A stretch of 64,000 bases of DNA from Allolobophora icterica (Eukaryota > Annelida > Clitellata > Crassiclitellata > Lumbricidae): positions 3,757,692 through 3,821,691 of the forward strand of contig OY744606.1 of assembly GCA_963556255.1 (NCBI GenBank). The letters are read 5' to 3'. The position numbers were made by a program, and so were the translations under genes. The first letter of the stretch is position 1, and every line of letters begins with the position of its first letter. The notes under the pieces are model-generated. The model did not search any database and was not told the origin of the DNA. It saw only the letters and a program-made list of their open reading frames with translations. Below, piece by piece: positions 22,339 to 31,365 of the stretch.

Positions 22339-23025
22339 ATGGAAATAACAAATTTTGATCTCGAAGCCGACGATGGGGAAAAACACCACCATTGGCTGTT
22401 ACCATCCAGCATACGGTGCATAATCTGTGGGCCTAGCGGATGTGGGAAAACAAACCTACTGCTTAACCTTCTGTTGAAGAAGGGGTACCTGCGTTTTGAT
22501 CGGCTGTATCTATACTCGAAGTCTCTGGGACAGGAAAAATATCAGTTTCTTCGGGACTGGATAACAGAACTCGAAAAAGTTGCCGGGAAGGAAGTGGCTT
22601 CCTTTCACTCTTGCTCAGATGAAATAGTTCCAGTTGAATCATTAAATAAGAATGCCAGAAGCCTTCTAGTGTTCGATGACGTCATGCTTGAAAAACAGTC
22701 GCCCATCGAAAGGTATTTCACTATGGGTCGACACAGTGGCGCGGACTGCTTCTACTTAACTCAAAATTACTTCCGCATTCCCAAGCAAGCGATCCGTGAC
22801 AATGCTAATCTTATCGTCCTCTTCAACCAAGACAGCAAAAATTTACGAGCCATTCACGATACGTTCGTAGGCGGCGACATGTCTTTCGATGAGTTCCGTA
22901 CGTTCTTCAGCGAGTGTGCTGCCCAGCCATATGGATTCGCAGTCATAGATTTGACGTCCAAAGTGTACGATGGAAAATATCGCTGCGGGTTCGATCGCTT
23001 CTATAAGCCCAAGGCAAGTATTTAA
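22339..23025 (+). CDS. ATP: Genome-packaging ATPase (FtsK/HerA, A32-like)
   Basis: 228 aa from ATG 22339 (MEITNFDLEA); the upstream extension in the same frame starts inside the opposite gene and is not used. Walker A is GPSGCGKTN (residues 31-39) and Walker B is SLLVFDDVM (about 109-117). A later YFLTQNY-like segment (CFYLTQNYFRIPK) gives the conserved Gln/Asn sensor. In Polintons this motor pumps DNA into capsids. Confidence 0.95.
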   Translation: MEITNFDLEADDGEKHHHWLLPSSIRCIICGPSGCGKTNLLLNLLLKKGYLRFDRLYLYSKSLGQEKYQFLRDWITELEKVAGKEVASFHSCSDEIVPVESLNKNARSLLVFDDVMLEKQSPIERYFTMGRHSGADCFYLTQNYFRIPKQAIRDNANLIVLFNQDSKNLRAIHDTFVGGDMSFDEFRTFFSECAAQPYGFAVIDLTSKVYDGKYRCGFDRFYKPKASI

Positions 23026-23117
23026 AGACACGATATAGACAACATATAGCTGACATACAAACGCGATGTGGGCAAAAGTTATCGTTACGGGCAACATATA
23101 GTCGACATACAACCACG

Positions 23118-24230
23118 ATGTGGACAAAGGTTTCTTCTAAACAGGAGCGAGACGCGTTAACTCAGGATTATTTAGCTCGCAGAAATCGATTGAGACAGCG
23201 TTTCGTAGATGAGAAGCTCGGTGAAGCCAATCTTCAGTACGATGCGGCAAAGCTTTTCAAACCAATCGCCACAGCCACGGCTGAATCACAGGCGGCTACG
23301 TCTAAGGAGCTGCAGAAAGTTACCAGCGCTTTACAGGATTTGCCAGCACAGATTTCAGAGTCTGCTAATTATAACCCGATAGCAGCTTTGTTCGGTGATT
23401 CCGTTGGAGCAACTGCTCCAACGGCTGCTCCAGCGCTTCCAGCGCTTCCAACATCCCGAATTCCCCCCGCATTGTTAGTAGATCCAAACAAATATCTCAA
23501 CGTCGCGGCAATCACACGGCATGGGTTTAAACCTCCGAGCGAGCTCGATTTAGCCGACATTGCAGGTGCTGAAAAGATAATCGGTGAGGTAAATCACTAT
23601 AATCGCCACACCCTGGGCAAAGAGAAAAGGAAAGCCAATAAGCAAGGAGACGAAGAAAAGGTAGATGAGGTGACTGCGGATATCGAAGCCCTAAGGGAAT
23701 ATAAAAAGCGAAACCATACACTGCTAGCGGGCCACAGCCTCATCAAAAAGGGAAAGGGTTTCAGTGTCCCAGCCGTTCCTCTTAAATTACAAGGTAGCGC
23801 CTTGGGTGAGCTCTCCGTCGACCCCGTCGCGCTGTCTGCTGGTAGACTAAGAGTGTTTAAAGGTGGGAACCTCGTGCTCGAAGTTCCTGCCGATGAGTCA
23901 TTGTTCAGCCTGTTAACGAAACGCTTCGTTAAGACTAAGCAATATTCGCCTCAGGCAATTGAAACTTTCAAAAAGCTCGTACAGATGTCTGGTCTGCCTA
24001 TTCATGGCCGGAAAAGTAAAAAGTTCCAGCTGATTCGAGGCGGCGCGGTGCAATTTTACAACGATCCAAACGCCCTGGTAGAGAGGTTGCAGCTTTTGGT
24101 GGCCTCTAGGGCCGCGGGAAACACAGGTCTCGGCAACGAAATCTCCGCCATTCTCGACGAGTTACTGCGTTCCGGTGCGATCTCCAAAGAGCTGGCACTC
24201 GAATTGAATAGAAACATGCTCATAAAATAG
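23118..24230 (+). CDS. Conserved Polinton virion protein with helical N-terminus
   Basis: A 370-aa protein, ATG at 23118. The first 100 residues are helical and charged (SKQERDALTQDYLARRNRLR), followed by an Ala/Pro-rich linker (TAAPALPALPTSRIPP) and a second charged helix (GKEKRKANKQGDEEKV). The C-terminal 150 residues contain FSLLTKRFVKTKQYSP and a conserved-looking end, GNTGLGNEISAILDELLRSG. IRGG/A at QLIRGGAVQFYN fits the adenovirus-protease cleavage pattern. I recognise this type from other Polintons but not a function. It sits between ATPase and minor capsid genes. Confidence 0.75.
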   Translation: MWTKVSSKQERDALTQDYLARRNRLRQRFVDEKLGEANLQYDAAKLFKPIATATAESQAATSKELQKVTSALQDLPAQISESANYNPIAALFGDSVGATAPTAAPALPALPTSRIPPALLVDPNKYLNVAAITRHGFKPPSELDLADIAGAEKIIGEVNHYNRHTLGKEKRKANKQGDEEKVDEVTADIEALREYKKRNHTLLAGHSLIKKGKGFSVPAVPLKLQGSALGELSVDPVALSAGRLRVFKGGNLVLEVPADESLFSLLTKRFVKTKQYSPQAIETFKKLVQMSGLPIHGRKSKKFQLIRGGAVQFYNDPNALVERLQLLVASRAAGNTGLGNEISAILDELLRSGAISKELALELNRNMLIK

Positions 24231-24248
24231 AAATAGAAAACAAAATTC

Positions 24249-25049
24249 ATGGCTCAGATGGAACGCTCGGAGAAACTACTCGAAGAAATTCGAGAACTTT
24301 TGCAGCCTAAGGAAAATTTTAGTATAGTTGTTTCCTCAGATACTACAGGGTGGACCACGGCTTTCTCACCACCGCTGTACCTGGATCCAAAAAGACGCTT
24401 TGAGCTTGCTTTAGTCAATCTTGAAACTTATAATTCTATTCCGAACATTGACAGCTCAAATAACAAGTTCGTCTACAGCACCGACAATGGTGTGACGTGG
24501 AAGACGATCATTTTGCCCGACGGAAGCTATGAGATCGCACAGATTAATGATGAAATCGGTAGGCAGTTAGAAAAGCAAAATTCTCCGACGGGTGTGGCAC
24601 CACTCGGCTTTAATTCTCCTATTACCATAGGAGCTAACGCATCTACCCTACGCGCCTTCATAAAAATTACGAATGCCCTATATAAGGTAAATATGGCTCA
24701 ATCTACCATCAGGCAAATGCTCGGTTTTAACCCTCAGAGGCTTGGTAGTGGTTATAAAGAGGGAGAAAATCCAGTCGATATTCTCCGCGTGGACACAATC
24801 CTGGTAAATTGTGACATTATCTCTGGATCGTATCGAAATGGTAGCCAGCTGCCAGTAATCTACAGTTTTTTCCCGGATGTGTCGCCCGGCTACAAGGTAA
24901 TCGAGTCTCCGAAAAATCTGGTGTACCTACCAGTTGCACCGGCTGGTAACGTACAGGGCATTCGTGTGTGGCTGACCGACCAGAATGGTGAACAATTAAA
25001 CCTCCGCGGTGAGACAGTAACTATAAGGTTTCACATCCGCAGTGCGTAA
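24249..25049 (+). CDS. mCP: Minor capsid protein (penton-like jelly roll)
   Basis: A 266-aa protein starting 18 nt after the previous gene. After a short helix (MERSEKLLEEIRELLQ) it is almost all beta strands: FSIVVSSDTTGWTTAFSPPL, RRFELALVNLETYNSIPNI, then a C-terminal GETVTIRFHIRSA. Length and the RFELALVNLxxYNSxPNI segment match Polinton minor capsid proteins, which form the vertex pentons. Fold assignment is by pattern, not by structure. Confidence 0.82.
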   Translation: MAQMERSEKLLEEIRELLQPKENFSIVVSSDTTGWTTAFSPPLYLDPKRRFELALVNLETYNSIPNIDSSNNKFVYSTDNGVTWKTIILPDGSYEIAQINDEIGRQLEKQNSPTGVAPLGFNSPITIGANASTLRAFIKITNALYKVNMAQSTIRQMLGFNPQRLGSGYKEGENPVDILRVDTILVNCDIISGSYRNGSQLPVIYSFFPDVSPGYKVIESPKNLVYLPVAPAGNVQGIRVWLTDQNGEQLNLRGETVTIRFHIRSA

Positions 25050-25071
25050 ATGTTCACACTTAAATATTCTA

Positions 25072-25578
25072 ATGTTGGTTCTTGGAATTAAAAAGCGGCG
25101 TCGTGTCGTGGGTGGTGGACTTTTCGACTGGATACCCAAAATCGCGGGTTTCCTTGGCCGTGCAGGCTCCTTCATTTCGGCGAATAGAGGCACAATCACA
25201 AACGTTGCCAAGGCGGTTGGTAATGTCGCGAAAGCCGGCGCCACAACAGCATCTGCCGTCAGGCAAATTGTTGATGCCGTGAAAGCGAGACGCGCTGCGG
25301 CCGTAAATGAAGCTCATTTACGAAATGAAAACTCATCGGCCGCGCCTGTTGTTCCCGCACCTTTGGAGAAGGCGCTCAGCGACAAGAGCATCGAATACTT
25401 AAAGCAACTGGCTGTGAGTCCGCCACCCGTTGTTCCGACAATGGCCGACATAAACAGCCGCATTGCTGGATCCGGTTTCAAGACTATAAAGCCGAGTCGT
25501 GGCGGCGCAAACGCAAACGCAAATGAATTTCATTCGCGTCCGCGGATTCATGCGCGGGGTCTGTTTCTCGCAAAATGA
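25072..25578 (+). CDS. pVI-like minor virion protein
   Basis: 168 aa from the ATG at 25072 (the frame extends upstream only to a GTG). A basic start (IKKRRRVVGGGLFDW) holds a Gly-Gly-Gly site resembling an adenovirus-protease cleavage site. It is followed by an amphipathic Ala/Gly-rich helix (NVAKAVGNVAKAGATTASAV), a Pro-rich stretch and a basic tail (RPRIHARGLFLAK). This plan resembles adenovirus protein VI, which lyses membranes after proteolysis. The similarity is of layout and is inferred. It lies between the two capsid genes. Confidence 0.65.
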   Translation: MLVLGIKKRRRVVGGGLFDWIPKIAGFLGRAGSFISANRGTITNVAKAVGNVAKAGATTASAVRQIVDAVKARRAAAVNEAHLRNENSSAAPVVPAPLEKALSDKSIEYLKQLAVSPPPVVPTMADINSRIAGSGFKTIKPSRGGANANANEFHSRPRIHARGLFLAK

Positions 25579-25680
25579 AAAAAATATTGACAAAACGCAA
25601 CAAAATGTTTAACCCACCACATATGAAATTAATTTGTAACATGATTAATAATTGAAGCTTGAACTTTTTTAGCTATAATA

Positions 25681-26976
25681 ATGGCGGCATTTGACGTGCC
25701 GAGTGAAATGTTGGACATCGCTTCGGCGGTGCCCGATGACAATAGCATTGAATCGTTTGAATACCGCGAGTATGAATCGCAAAACCCTGCGGCTATTAAT
25801 AACGGCCAGGCCATACAGATAGACATCCAGAACCAAGACATTTTCACGCAACCTTCCAAGAGCTACCTTCTTGTGGAGGGCAGGATTACATCAACTGGCG
25901 CGGCTTACATCGCAGACTCGTTGGTGTCATTCATCAACAATGCTATCCCGTACATGTTTTCTCAGATTCGATACCTGGCTAACAACACCGAGATAGAGAA
26001 TGTCATGTCTCCTGGGCAAGCCACGACGATGAAAGGCATGCTGGTTTACGGCGATGATTTTTCCAAAGGCGAAGGTTTAAACATGTGTTGGCAAAAGGAC
26101 ACGAGTGCGGCGGCGGCGACCGCGAATATCGGCTTCGAGGCCCGTCGACTGATGATCATTGGAAAACCCGTCCCTATTGGCACATTTTCATTCATCGTTC
26201 CCTTAAGACATCTATTCGGCTTTTGCGATGATTACCACAAAGTCGTATACGGGATTAAACACTCCTTACTGCTGAGCCGGCAGGGAGATGCAGACGCGAT
26301 CTTCAAGGAAGCCGCTGCGGCCAATGGCCAGATCGCGCTGACTAAACTCTCCTGGTTCATGCCGCATATAATACCCGCTCTGGAGTATAAAAGCATGCTT
26401 ATGAAGCAGATTGAAGCCAAGGTTAAGGTACCTGTAGCATTCCGCGCCATGCAATGCGACAACATTGCGGTGCCACGAGCGACGACTTTTTCCTGGCGTT
26501 TGAGCGTTAAGTCGGGCACGGAAAAACCGCGGTGGATTCTTGTTGCTTTTCAGACTGGAAGGAATGCACATCAAGGCCAGAATCCGGCACTGTTTGACCA
26601 TGCACAGGTTCGCAACATTTTCGCTATGCTCAACAGCGATCGATACCCGGTGGTTGACATGAATCTTGACTTCACCAAGAGGACAACCTCTCGCGCTTAC
26701 AAGGCCCTACGTGACTTCAAGGAAGAATATTGCGGCATAGACGCGCGTGAATCGTCATGCCAACCGACACCAATCGAATTTGTAGATTTGTTTCCGATCT
26801 TCGTCCTGGACGTGCGCAGGCAATCTGAACGACTAAAAACCTCTGTACAGGACATACAAATCAAGGTGGACTTTAACGAAGGGGTACCAAATAATACGAC
26901 AGCATATGCCGTCCTGATCAGCGACCGACTCCTGAATTTTGAATCGGATGGTAGCAAATTCAACGTTGTCTACTGA
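25681..26976 (+). CDS. MCP: Major capsid protein (double jelly roll)
   Basis: A 431-aa protein, ATG at 25681. Recognisable Polinton MCP segments are FEYREYESQNPAAINNG near the start, FTQPSKSYLLVEGRIT, NNAIPYMFSQIRYLANNTEI, and FIVPLRHLFGFCDDY. The C-terminal half has a second strand-rich repeat ending DRLLNFESDGSKFNVVY. Members form trimeric capsomers with two jelly rolls. The position after minor capsid genes and before the protease supports the call. Confidence 0.94.
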   Translation: MAAFDVPSEMLDIASAVPDDNSIESFEYREYESQNPAAINNGQAIQIDIQNQDIFTQPSKSYLLVEGRITSTGAAYIADSLVSFINNAIPYMFSQIRYLANNTEIENVMSPGQATTMKGMLVYGDDFSKGEGLNMCWQKDTSAAAATANIGFEARRLMIIGKPVPIGTFSFIVPLRHLFGFCDDYHKVVYGIKHSLLLSRQGDADAIFKEAAAANGQIALTKLSWFMPHIIPALEYKSMLMKQIEAKVKVPVAFRAMQCDNIAVPRATTFSWRLSVKSGTEKPRWILVAFQTGRNAHQGQNPALFDHAQVRNIFAMLNSDRYPVVDMNLDFTKRTTSRAYKALRDFKEEYCGIDARESSCQPTPIEFVDLFPIFVLDVRRQSERLKTSVQDIQIKVDFNEGVPNNTTAYAVLISDRLLNFESDGSKFNVVY

Positions 26977-27031
26977 TTCCCATAATCACATTTAGAAAAA
27001 TGGCCCTCTTCTAGATATATTTTTTGCAAAA

Positions 27032-27529
27032 ATGAAAACTGAATACGTTGCGTTCGGCCTTTCACTGACCGAAGGGCAAAAGGCAACATTGGCTAAAGCT
27101 GCGCGCGCCGGCACTGGCGCCGCGATCCGGCTCACTCATGGCCAGCTTCGCGGAAACGATAAGCTCGCGCTCACAAAAGTTCAAGCCGCCCGAATAGCGA
27201 AGAAGATTTCGGAAGGCGTTGGCATGGAGCTGAGATTCACCAAAACGCAACTGAAAAAGATGACAAAAATGGGCGGCTTTCTTCCGCTACTGGCTCTCCT
27301 TCCGGCGATTTTCGGCGGTTTGTCCGCGGCGGGTGGTATTGCCGCTGGGGTGACTGAGGCCGTGCACAAAAAACAGGCCAACGACGCCGCACAGGCGGAG
27401 GCGGAGCGTCACAATCGCGCACTCGAGGCCCAGGTCCGCGGGACTGGTTTATATCTCGGGCGGGAGACTCATGGTGGCTGTTGCCCAATGTGTAAAGGAT
27501 CGGGTCTCTACATCGGACAAAAAAACTAA
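27032..27529 (+). CDS. Hydrophobic minor virion protein; 0-frame partner of a likely -1 frameshift
   Basis: A 165-aa protein. The N-terminal half has two similar repeats (LTEGQKATLAKAARAGTG...LTHGQLRGND and LTKVQAARIAKKISEGVG...FTKTQL). It is followed by GGFLPLLALLPAIFGGLSAA, one hydrophobic, probably membrane-active segment, then a charged helix. The C-terminus has GTGLYLG...CCPMCKGSGLYIG, two GxGLYxG repeats around a CxxC. Its last codons are GGA CAA AAA AAC TAA, containing the slippery heptamer A AAA AAC directly before the stop. The family is common in Polintons; its role is not known. Confidence 0.78.
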   Translation: MKTEYVAFGLSLTEGQKATLAKAARAGTGAAIRLTHGQLRGNDKLALTKVQAARIAKKISEGVGMELRFTKTQLKKMTKMGGFLPLLALLPAIFGGLSAAGGIAAGVTEAVHKKQANDAAQAEAERHNRALEAQVRGTGLYLGRETHGGCCPMCKGSGLYIGQKN

Positions 27530-27563
27530 AACCTCTCAGCAACTTCGATATAGAGAAAGTTGC
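27520..27563 (+). promoter_or_regulatory. Candidate -1 ribosomal frameshift site before the protease
   Basis: The heptamer A AAA AAC (27520-27526) is in the correct phase (CAA AAA AAC TAA) and abuts the stop codon at 27527. The -1 frame continues without stop into the protease ORF. Twelve bases downstream GCAACTT (27539-27545) pairs perfectly with AAGTTGC (27557-27563) across an 11-nt loop. That spacer is a little longer than the usual 5-9. Confidence 0.65.
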
Positions 27564-27594
27564 CAGGGCGCTGCCACATTTCCGCGGTGTTTTC

Positions 27595-27900
27595 ATGCGA
27601 GATGGTCTGCCCGCCGTGGCTCGTGAGAAGGAGTGTGGAGTTGTTAATTTAGATTCCGGTTCCGGCGACGGTACTCACTGGGTCGCTTATTGGATAGATG
27701 GACCTACAGCAGTCTATTTTGACAGTTATGGGCTGGATCCGCCTACCGAAATCTCTCGATATTTAAAAAATCCTATAAGAACACAGACGTTCCAGCTGCA
27801 GGGTCCCGATGATGTGGTCTGTGGTCATCTCTGCCTGGCCGTGCTAAGAGAGCTCACTGCTGGAAAGAATTTTGAAGATATCATTCTTGACCTATGTTAG
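27595..27900 (+). CDS. PRO: Adenovirus-type cysteine protease
   Basis: From the first in-frame ATG (27595) 101 aa. The triad is THWVAYW (His28), YFDSYG (Asp43) and VVCGHLCL (Cys76). Gln69 lies seven residues before the Cys, as for the oxyanion Gln of adenovirus protease. The codons before the ATG read SNFDIEKVARALPHFRGVF, which matches the conserved start of these proteases. The frame is open back to 27496 without any ATG, so the true N-terminus probably comes from a -1 frameshift out of the preceding gene. The enzyme would cut capsid precursors during maturation. Confidence 0.92.
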   Translation: MRDGLPAVAREKECGVVNLDSGSGDGTHWVAYWIDGPTAVYFDSYGLDPPTEISRYLKNPIRTQTFQLQGPDDVVCGHLCLAVLRELTAGKNFEDIILDLC

Positions 27901-27927
27901 ACTTCCGTCACCTTTTTGTATATAAAA

Positions 27928-30108
27928 ATGCCGGTTGATAAATTTGGAAGAGACGGTGGAGGTGGGGTGGGAGGGGGGCAGATAAGCGCCGCTGGGCTCG
28001 TCCACAAAGCGGGTGATACCATGATGGGAATTCTGTCGGCTGGAGGTTTTCGGCTGACAAACGTGGGAACGCCCACGATGGAAACAGACGCCGCGACAAA
28101 GGCTTATGCAGACATCATAGATCAGGACAACTTACAAATCACCGGTGGAACGATGTCTGGCGTTCTAAAAATGGGTGGTCACAAAGTTACTGGGCTGCCC
28201 ACAGACACAGCAACGTCCGATAGCGACGCTGCGAGCTGGGCACAAGTGGTACGATACGCGGACCAGAAGGCGACCGCAGCCGAAAATCATGCAGACCAAA
28301 AACTTATCGATGCCAGGCAGTACACGGACGAGAAGAATGCGGGGCTGAGAGATTCTGTTAGGCGGTATGCAGATGACAAGGACCTTATTGTTAAAAGTTA
28401 TGTTAACGAGCAAGATGTTATCGTCAGGAATGCGTGCGTGCTCAAATCCGGCGGCGTAATGACTGGAAGTTTAGTTATGGGTGGCCACCGAGTTACTGGG
28501 CTCCCAACAGAAATTTCAGGATCCGATAGCGACGCAGCGAGTTGGAAACAAGTGTCAACAGCGGTCGCTGGCGCTCTAGTAAAACTCGATAGAGTACCAA
28601 CGGAGTCGTTGCATGTGGTGAATAAGCGGTATGTAGATTCCCGCGACGCTTCTTACAGACAGTACGTGGATGAGAAGGTCACCACCGCTAGAAGATATGT
28701 GGACGAGAAGCATGCTATCGTAAGAGGCGGGCATGTGCTCAAAAGCGGCGATTCTATGACTGGTGATTTGACCATGGGTGGCAAAAGAGTGACTGGGCTC
28801 CCAACAGAAATTCCAGGATCCGATAGCGACGCCGCGAGTTTGAAACAGGTGACGCAGCTGATCAGCAACGCCACTAAGAATAATGATACGGCGCCGACGG
28901 GACCAAAGTACTTGACTAACAAACGGTATGTGGACGCGAAAAACGCTGAGATTGGAGCTTCAGTTAGACTCTATGCGGACCAGAAAGCTGAAGCTGCTAA
29001 GACGTACGCCAACGAGCAAGATGTTATCGTTAGGAGCGCATGCGTGCTTAAAGCTGGTGATGCAATGACTGGTGATTTAACCATGGGCGGTAAAAGAGTT
29101 ACTGGGCTCCCTACGGGCGCAGCAACGTCCGAAAGCGACGCGACGAGTATGGCACAAGTATCGAAGCTGATCGCCGACAACATGACAAAGAGTGATAGAG
29201 TACCAACAGAACCGTTGCATGTGACAAATAAACGATACGTTGACGTGAAAAACGCTGAGATTGGAGCTTCCGTTAGACTCTATGCGGACCAGAAAGTTGA
29301 AGCTGCTAAGAGGTACGCCAACGAGCAAGATGTTATCGTTAGGAGCGCATGCGTGCTCAAATCCGGCAGTACCATGACCGGTGATCTGGCTATGGGTGGT
29401 AAAAGAGTGACTGGACTCCCAACAGAAATTTCAGGATCCGATAGCGACGCTGTGAGTTTTAAACAAGTGACGCGGCTGATCACCATCGCCACTACGAATA
29501 ATGATACGCCGCCCTCGGGACCATGGTACCTGACCAACAAGCGGTATGTAGACAGTGAGATAGCTAATGAAAGGCGATACGCGACGAGCATCAAGATTCT
29601 CAACTACAGCGGCCACATTCCGCCCCTATCCAGAAACGTTTCCGAAACGGGTTTTATTGCCTCAGCCAACGAATCTTTACCCACTAACCCGCCTCATATG
29701 GCATTCAACTCGGGAGTGAGAGGTGAGTGGAAGACGGCGTCCACATCGAGAGCCGAAATTTTGGAACAGGGTAGTGGGACTTGGTTACAGATTGAATGCC
29801 CGACGACTGTGCGAGTATGGAAGGTTAGTCTGGCTGGGGGATCTAGTCCTACTGCACCACGTATCACGTCCTGGAAGATTTATGGGACTCCATCCACCGC
29901 TCCTGGAGTAGGAATGGGATTCTATGGTCTCATTTCCTCCACTGTCACTTTGACTAATTCTGCACAAGAGTTCACCTTCACTGATGACAGAGAATACAAA
30001 AAATTCAGGCTGATGGTCTTGGCCACCAGCCCACCACAAGCTACTTTTGGAATATCCCACTTCCAGATCTATACATATTTTAGACACGGGGGACAGTCAA
30101 TAGTATAG
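27928..30108 (+). CDS. Fibre-like protein with tail-fibre-type repeats and a beta-sandwich C-terminus
   Basis: 726 aa from ATG 27928 (the frame opens upstream only at a TTG). Six imperfect repeats, roughly residues 25-530, follow the pattern LKxGxxMTGxLxMGGxRVTG, LPTxxxxSDSDAAS, with helical spacers such as RLYADQKAEAAKTYANEQD. This is the repeat type of phage tail fibres (LDMxGxKITxLxxPTxxxDAATKxYVD). The last 170 residues (from about 555) are strand-rich (GTWLQIECPTTVRVWKVSLA, REYKKFRLMVLA, ISHFQIYTYF) and look like an F5/8C/discoidin-type binding domain. A trimeric receptor-binding spike is inferred. It follows the protease by 27 bp. Confidence 0.72.
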   Translation: MPVDKFGRDGGGGVGGGQISAAGLVHKAGDTMMGILSAGGFRLTNVGTPTMETDAATKAYADIIDQDNLQITGGTMSGVLKMGGHKVTGLPTDTATSDSDAASWAQVVRYADQKATAAENHADQKLIDARQYTDEKNAGLRDSVRRYADDKDLIVKSYVNEQDVIVRNACVLKSGGVMTGSLVMGGHRVTGLPTEISGSDSDAASWKQVSTAVAGALVKLDRVPTESLHVVNKRYVDSRDASYRQYVDEKVTTARRYVDEKHAIVRGGHVLKSGDSMTGDLTMGGKRVTGLPTEIPGSDSDAASLKQVTQLISNATKNNDTAPTGPKYLTNKRYVDAKNAEIGASVRLYADQKAEAAKTYANEQDVIVRSACVLKAGDAMTGDLTMGGKRVTGLPTGAATSESDATSMAQVSKLIADNMTKSDRVPTEPLHVTNKRYVDVKNAEIGASVRLYADQKVEAAKRYANEQDVIVRSACVLKSGSTMTGDLAMGGKRVTGLPTEISGSDSDAVSFKQVTRLITIATTNNDTPPSGPWYLTNKRYVDSEIANERRYATSIKILNYSGHIPPLSRNVSETGFIASANESLPTNPPHMAFNSGVRGEWKTASTSRAEILEQGSGTWLQIECPTTVRVWKVSLAGGSSPTAPRITSWKIYGTPSTAPGVGMGFYGLISSTVTLTNSAQEFTFTDDREYKKFRLMVLATSPPQATFGISHFQIYTYFRHGGQSIV

Positions 30109-30114
30109 AGAAAT

Positions 30115-30660
30115 ATGACTGACGCGCACTACAAGATTCGGGGGTATCTCCGTCAATACGGAGAAATAGACATGTGCAAATACAGCATAGACAGTCTAGG
30201 TGATGTGGGCCACTGGGGGTACGACATCCCGAAGCCCACCGCAGAGCTATTGACCGCGGTGCCTCAACAGCACATCGACTTCGTGTCTGACGATTACCAC
30301 AGCCGCGATATCTATACGGCGGCCGGAACGGTAACCACCAGTGCGTGGCAAACTCTTCCATTGACCGCTGCGCGTTTTCCGTGTATAACTTTGCAAACCA
30401 CCAATCAGGGGGTTTCGTTAGAGGGCGGGTTCTGGAAGCTTACAATGTTTGGTGTTAGTACCGGTGATGCGTCAGTTCGCATTATTACAGCCGCGGGTAG
30501 CATCGATCGTACAGTTGACATTCAAAGTGGACAATTTGATGCATCTAGGGCAATATTCATTCCAGGACAAACGAGTTTTCGAATTGAAGGAAAAAAGAGA
30601 GGCGTTTTAAGTACTTCAACTATTGAGTTAAACGTAACGTTACTGATAGAGCAACTATAA
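30115..30660 (+). CDS. Unrecognised Polinton protein, possible virion component
   Basis: 181 aa starting 6 nt after the fibre stop. It is strand-rich throughout, with alternating hydrophobic runs (EGGFWKLTMFGVSTGDASVR, STIELNVTLLIEQL), no transmembrane segment and no known motif. A small jelly-roll or fibre-associated protein is possible from position and composition, but not shown. Confidence 0.65.
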   Translation: MTDAHYKIRGYLRQYGEIDMCKYSIDSLGDVGHWGYDIPKPTAELLTAVPQQHIDFVSDDYHSRDIYTAAGTVTTSAWQTLPLTAARFPCITLQTTNQGVSLEGGFWKLTMFGVSTGDASVRIITAAGSIDRTVDIQSGQFDASRAIFIPGQTSFRIEGKKRGVLSTSTIELNVTLLIEQL

Positions 30661-30666
30661 AAAAGT

Positions 30667-31272
30667 ATGTCTTTGTACCCACCGCTGATGGAGTCAACAA
30701 TTTCGTCAGACACGACGTCGCAAACATTTCGCTTGCAGAAGATCGGCGAAATAGAAGCATTCCTGAGGTCTGAGGCGATAAGTCGGGGACAACTGTGTAA
30801 AAAGTATAAGAGGGTTGTGGATGTGGCTAATGGGACCTCGGCCGGCCTTGCTATGGTGAGTCTTGGAACTGGGGTGGGTGGGGCAGCTATGTTAGCCACT
30901 GGTATTGGTTTTATTCCTGGTATTGTTCTGGAGAGTTTGGCCATAGCGACGAGTTTTCTGGATATCATTGGAAATGTTGTCAGTAGAAGTTTTGTTGCTA
31001 AAGCTTCAAAACACGATGAAATTTGTATTTTGGCGGAAAGTAAGCTAAACACTGTTCATGACCACATTTCTAAGGCATTGGAAGACACGGCTATTAGCGA
31101 TGAAGAGTATAAGCTTATTCTGGGAGAGGAGGAAAAATATAGAACGATGAAACGTGATATACAAAGCAAGAATGGAAAAAAAGAGTTGCCGAGTCAAAGC
31201 AAAGACGAGATGGTGGCGGAACTGATCAAGAAACTAACCAGCGCTGGGTCTTCTCCGCGAACCGCGATATAA
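30667..31272 (+). CDS. Conserved Polinton protein with glycine-rich hydrophobic segment
   Basis: A 201-aa protein starting 6 nt after its neighbour. It has an acidic helical start (FRLQKIGEIEAFLRSEAISR) and a long Gly/Ala hydrophobic stretch (about residues 57-100, AMVSLGTGVGGAAMLATGIG onward). The helix SRSFVAKASKHDEICILAES and a charged C-terminal coiled coil (DEEYKLILGEEEKYRTMKRD) follow. I recognise this as a recurrent last gene of animal Polintons. Its function is unknown; membrane insertion is likely from the sequence. Confidence 0.75.
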   Translation: MSLYPPLMESTISSDTTSQTFRLQKIGEIEAFLRSEAISRGQLCKKYKRVVDVANGTSAGLAMVSLGTGVGGAAMLATGIGFIPGIVLESLAIATSFLDIIGNVVSRSFVAKASKHDEICILAESKLNTVHDHISKALEDTAISDEEYKLILGEEEKYRTMKRDIQSKNGKKELPSQSKDEMVAELIKKLTSAGSSPRTAI

Positions 31273-31365
31273 AAATTTTCATCGTAGGCGGTTGGAGTAG
31301 TGAGTCTGTTATTCCTAGCGCACCACCCCCGTACGATTAGTGGGCTATAATTTTTACTATTACAC

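Noticed and set aside
27916..27927. Upstream start of the fibre gene
   Set aside because: The codon at 27916 is TTG; the ATG at 27928 is the first real start. TATATAAA just before it is too close to the ATG to call a promoter with confidence.
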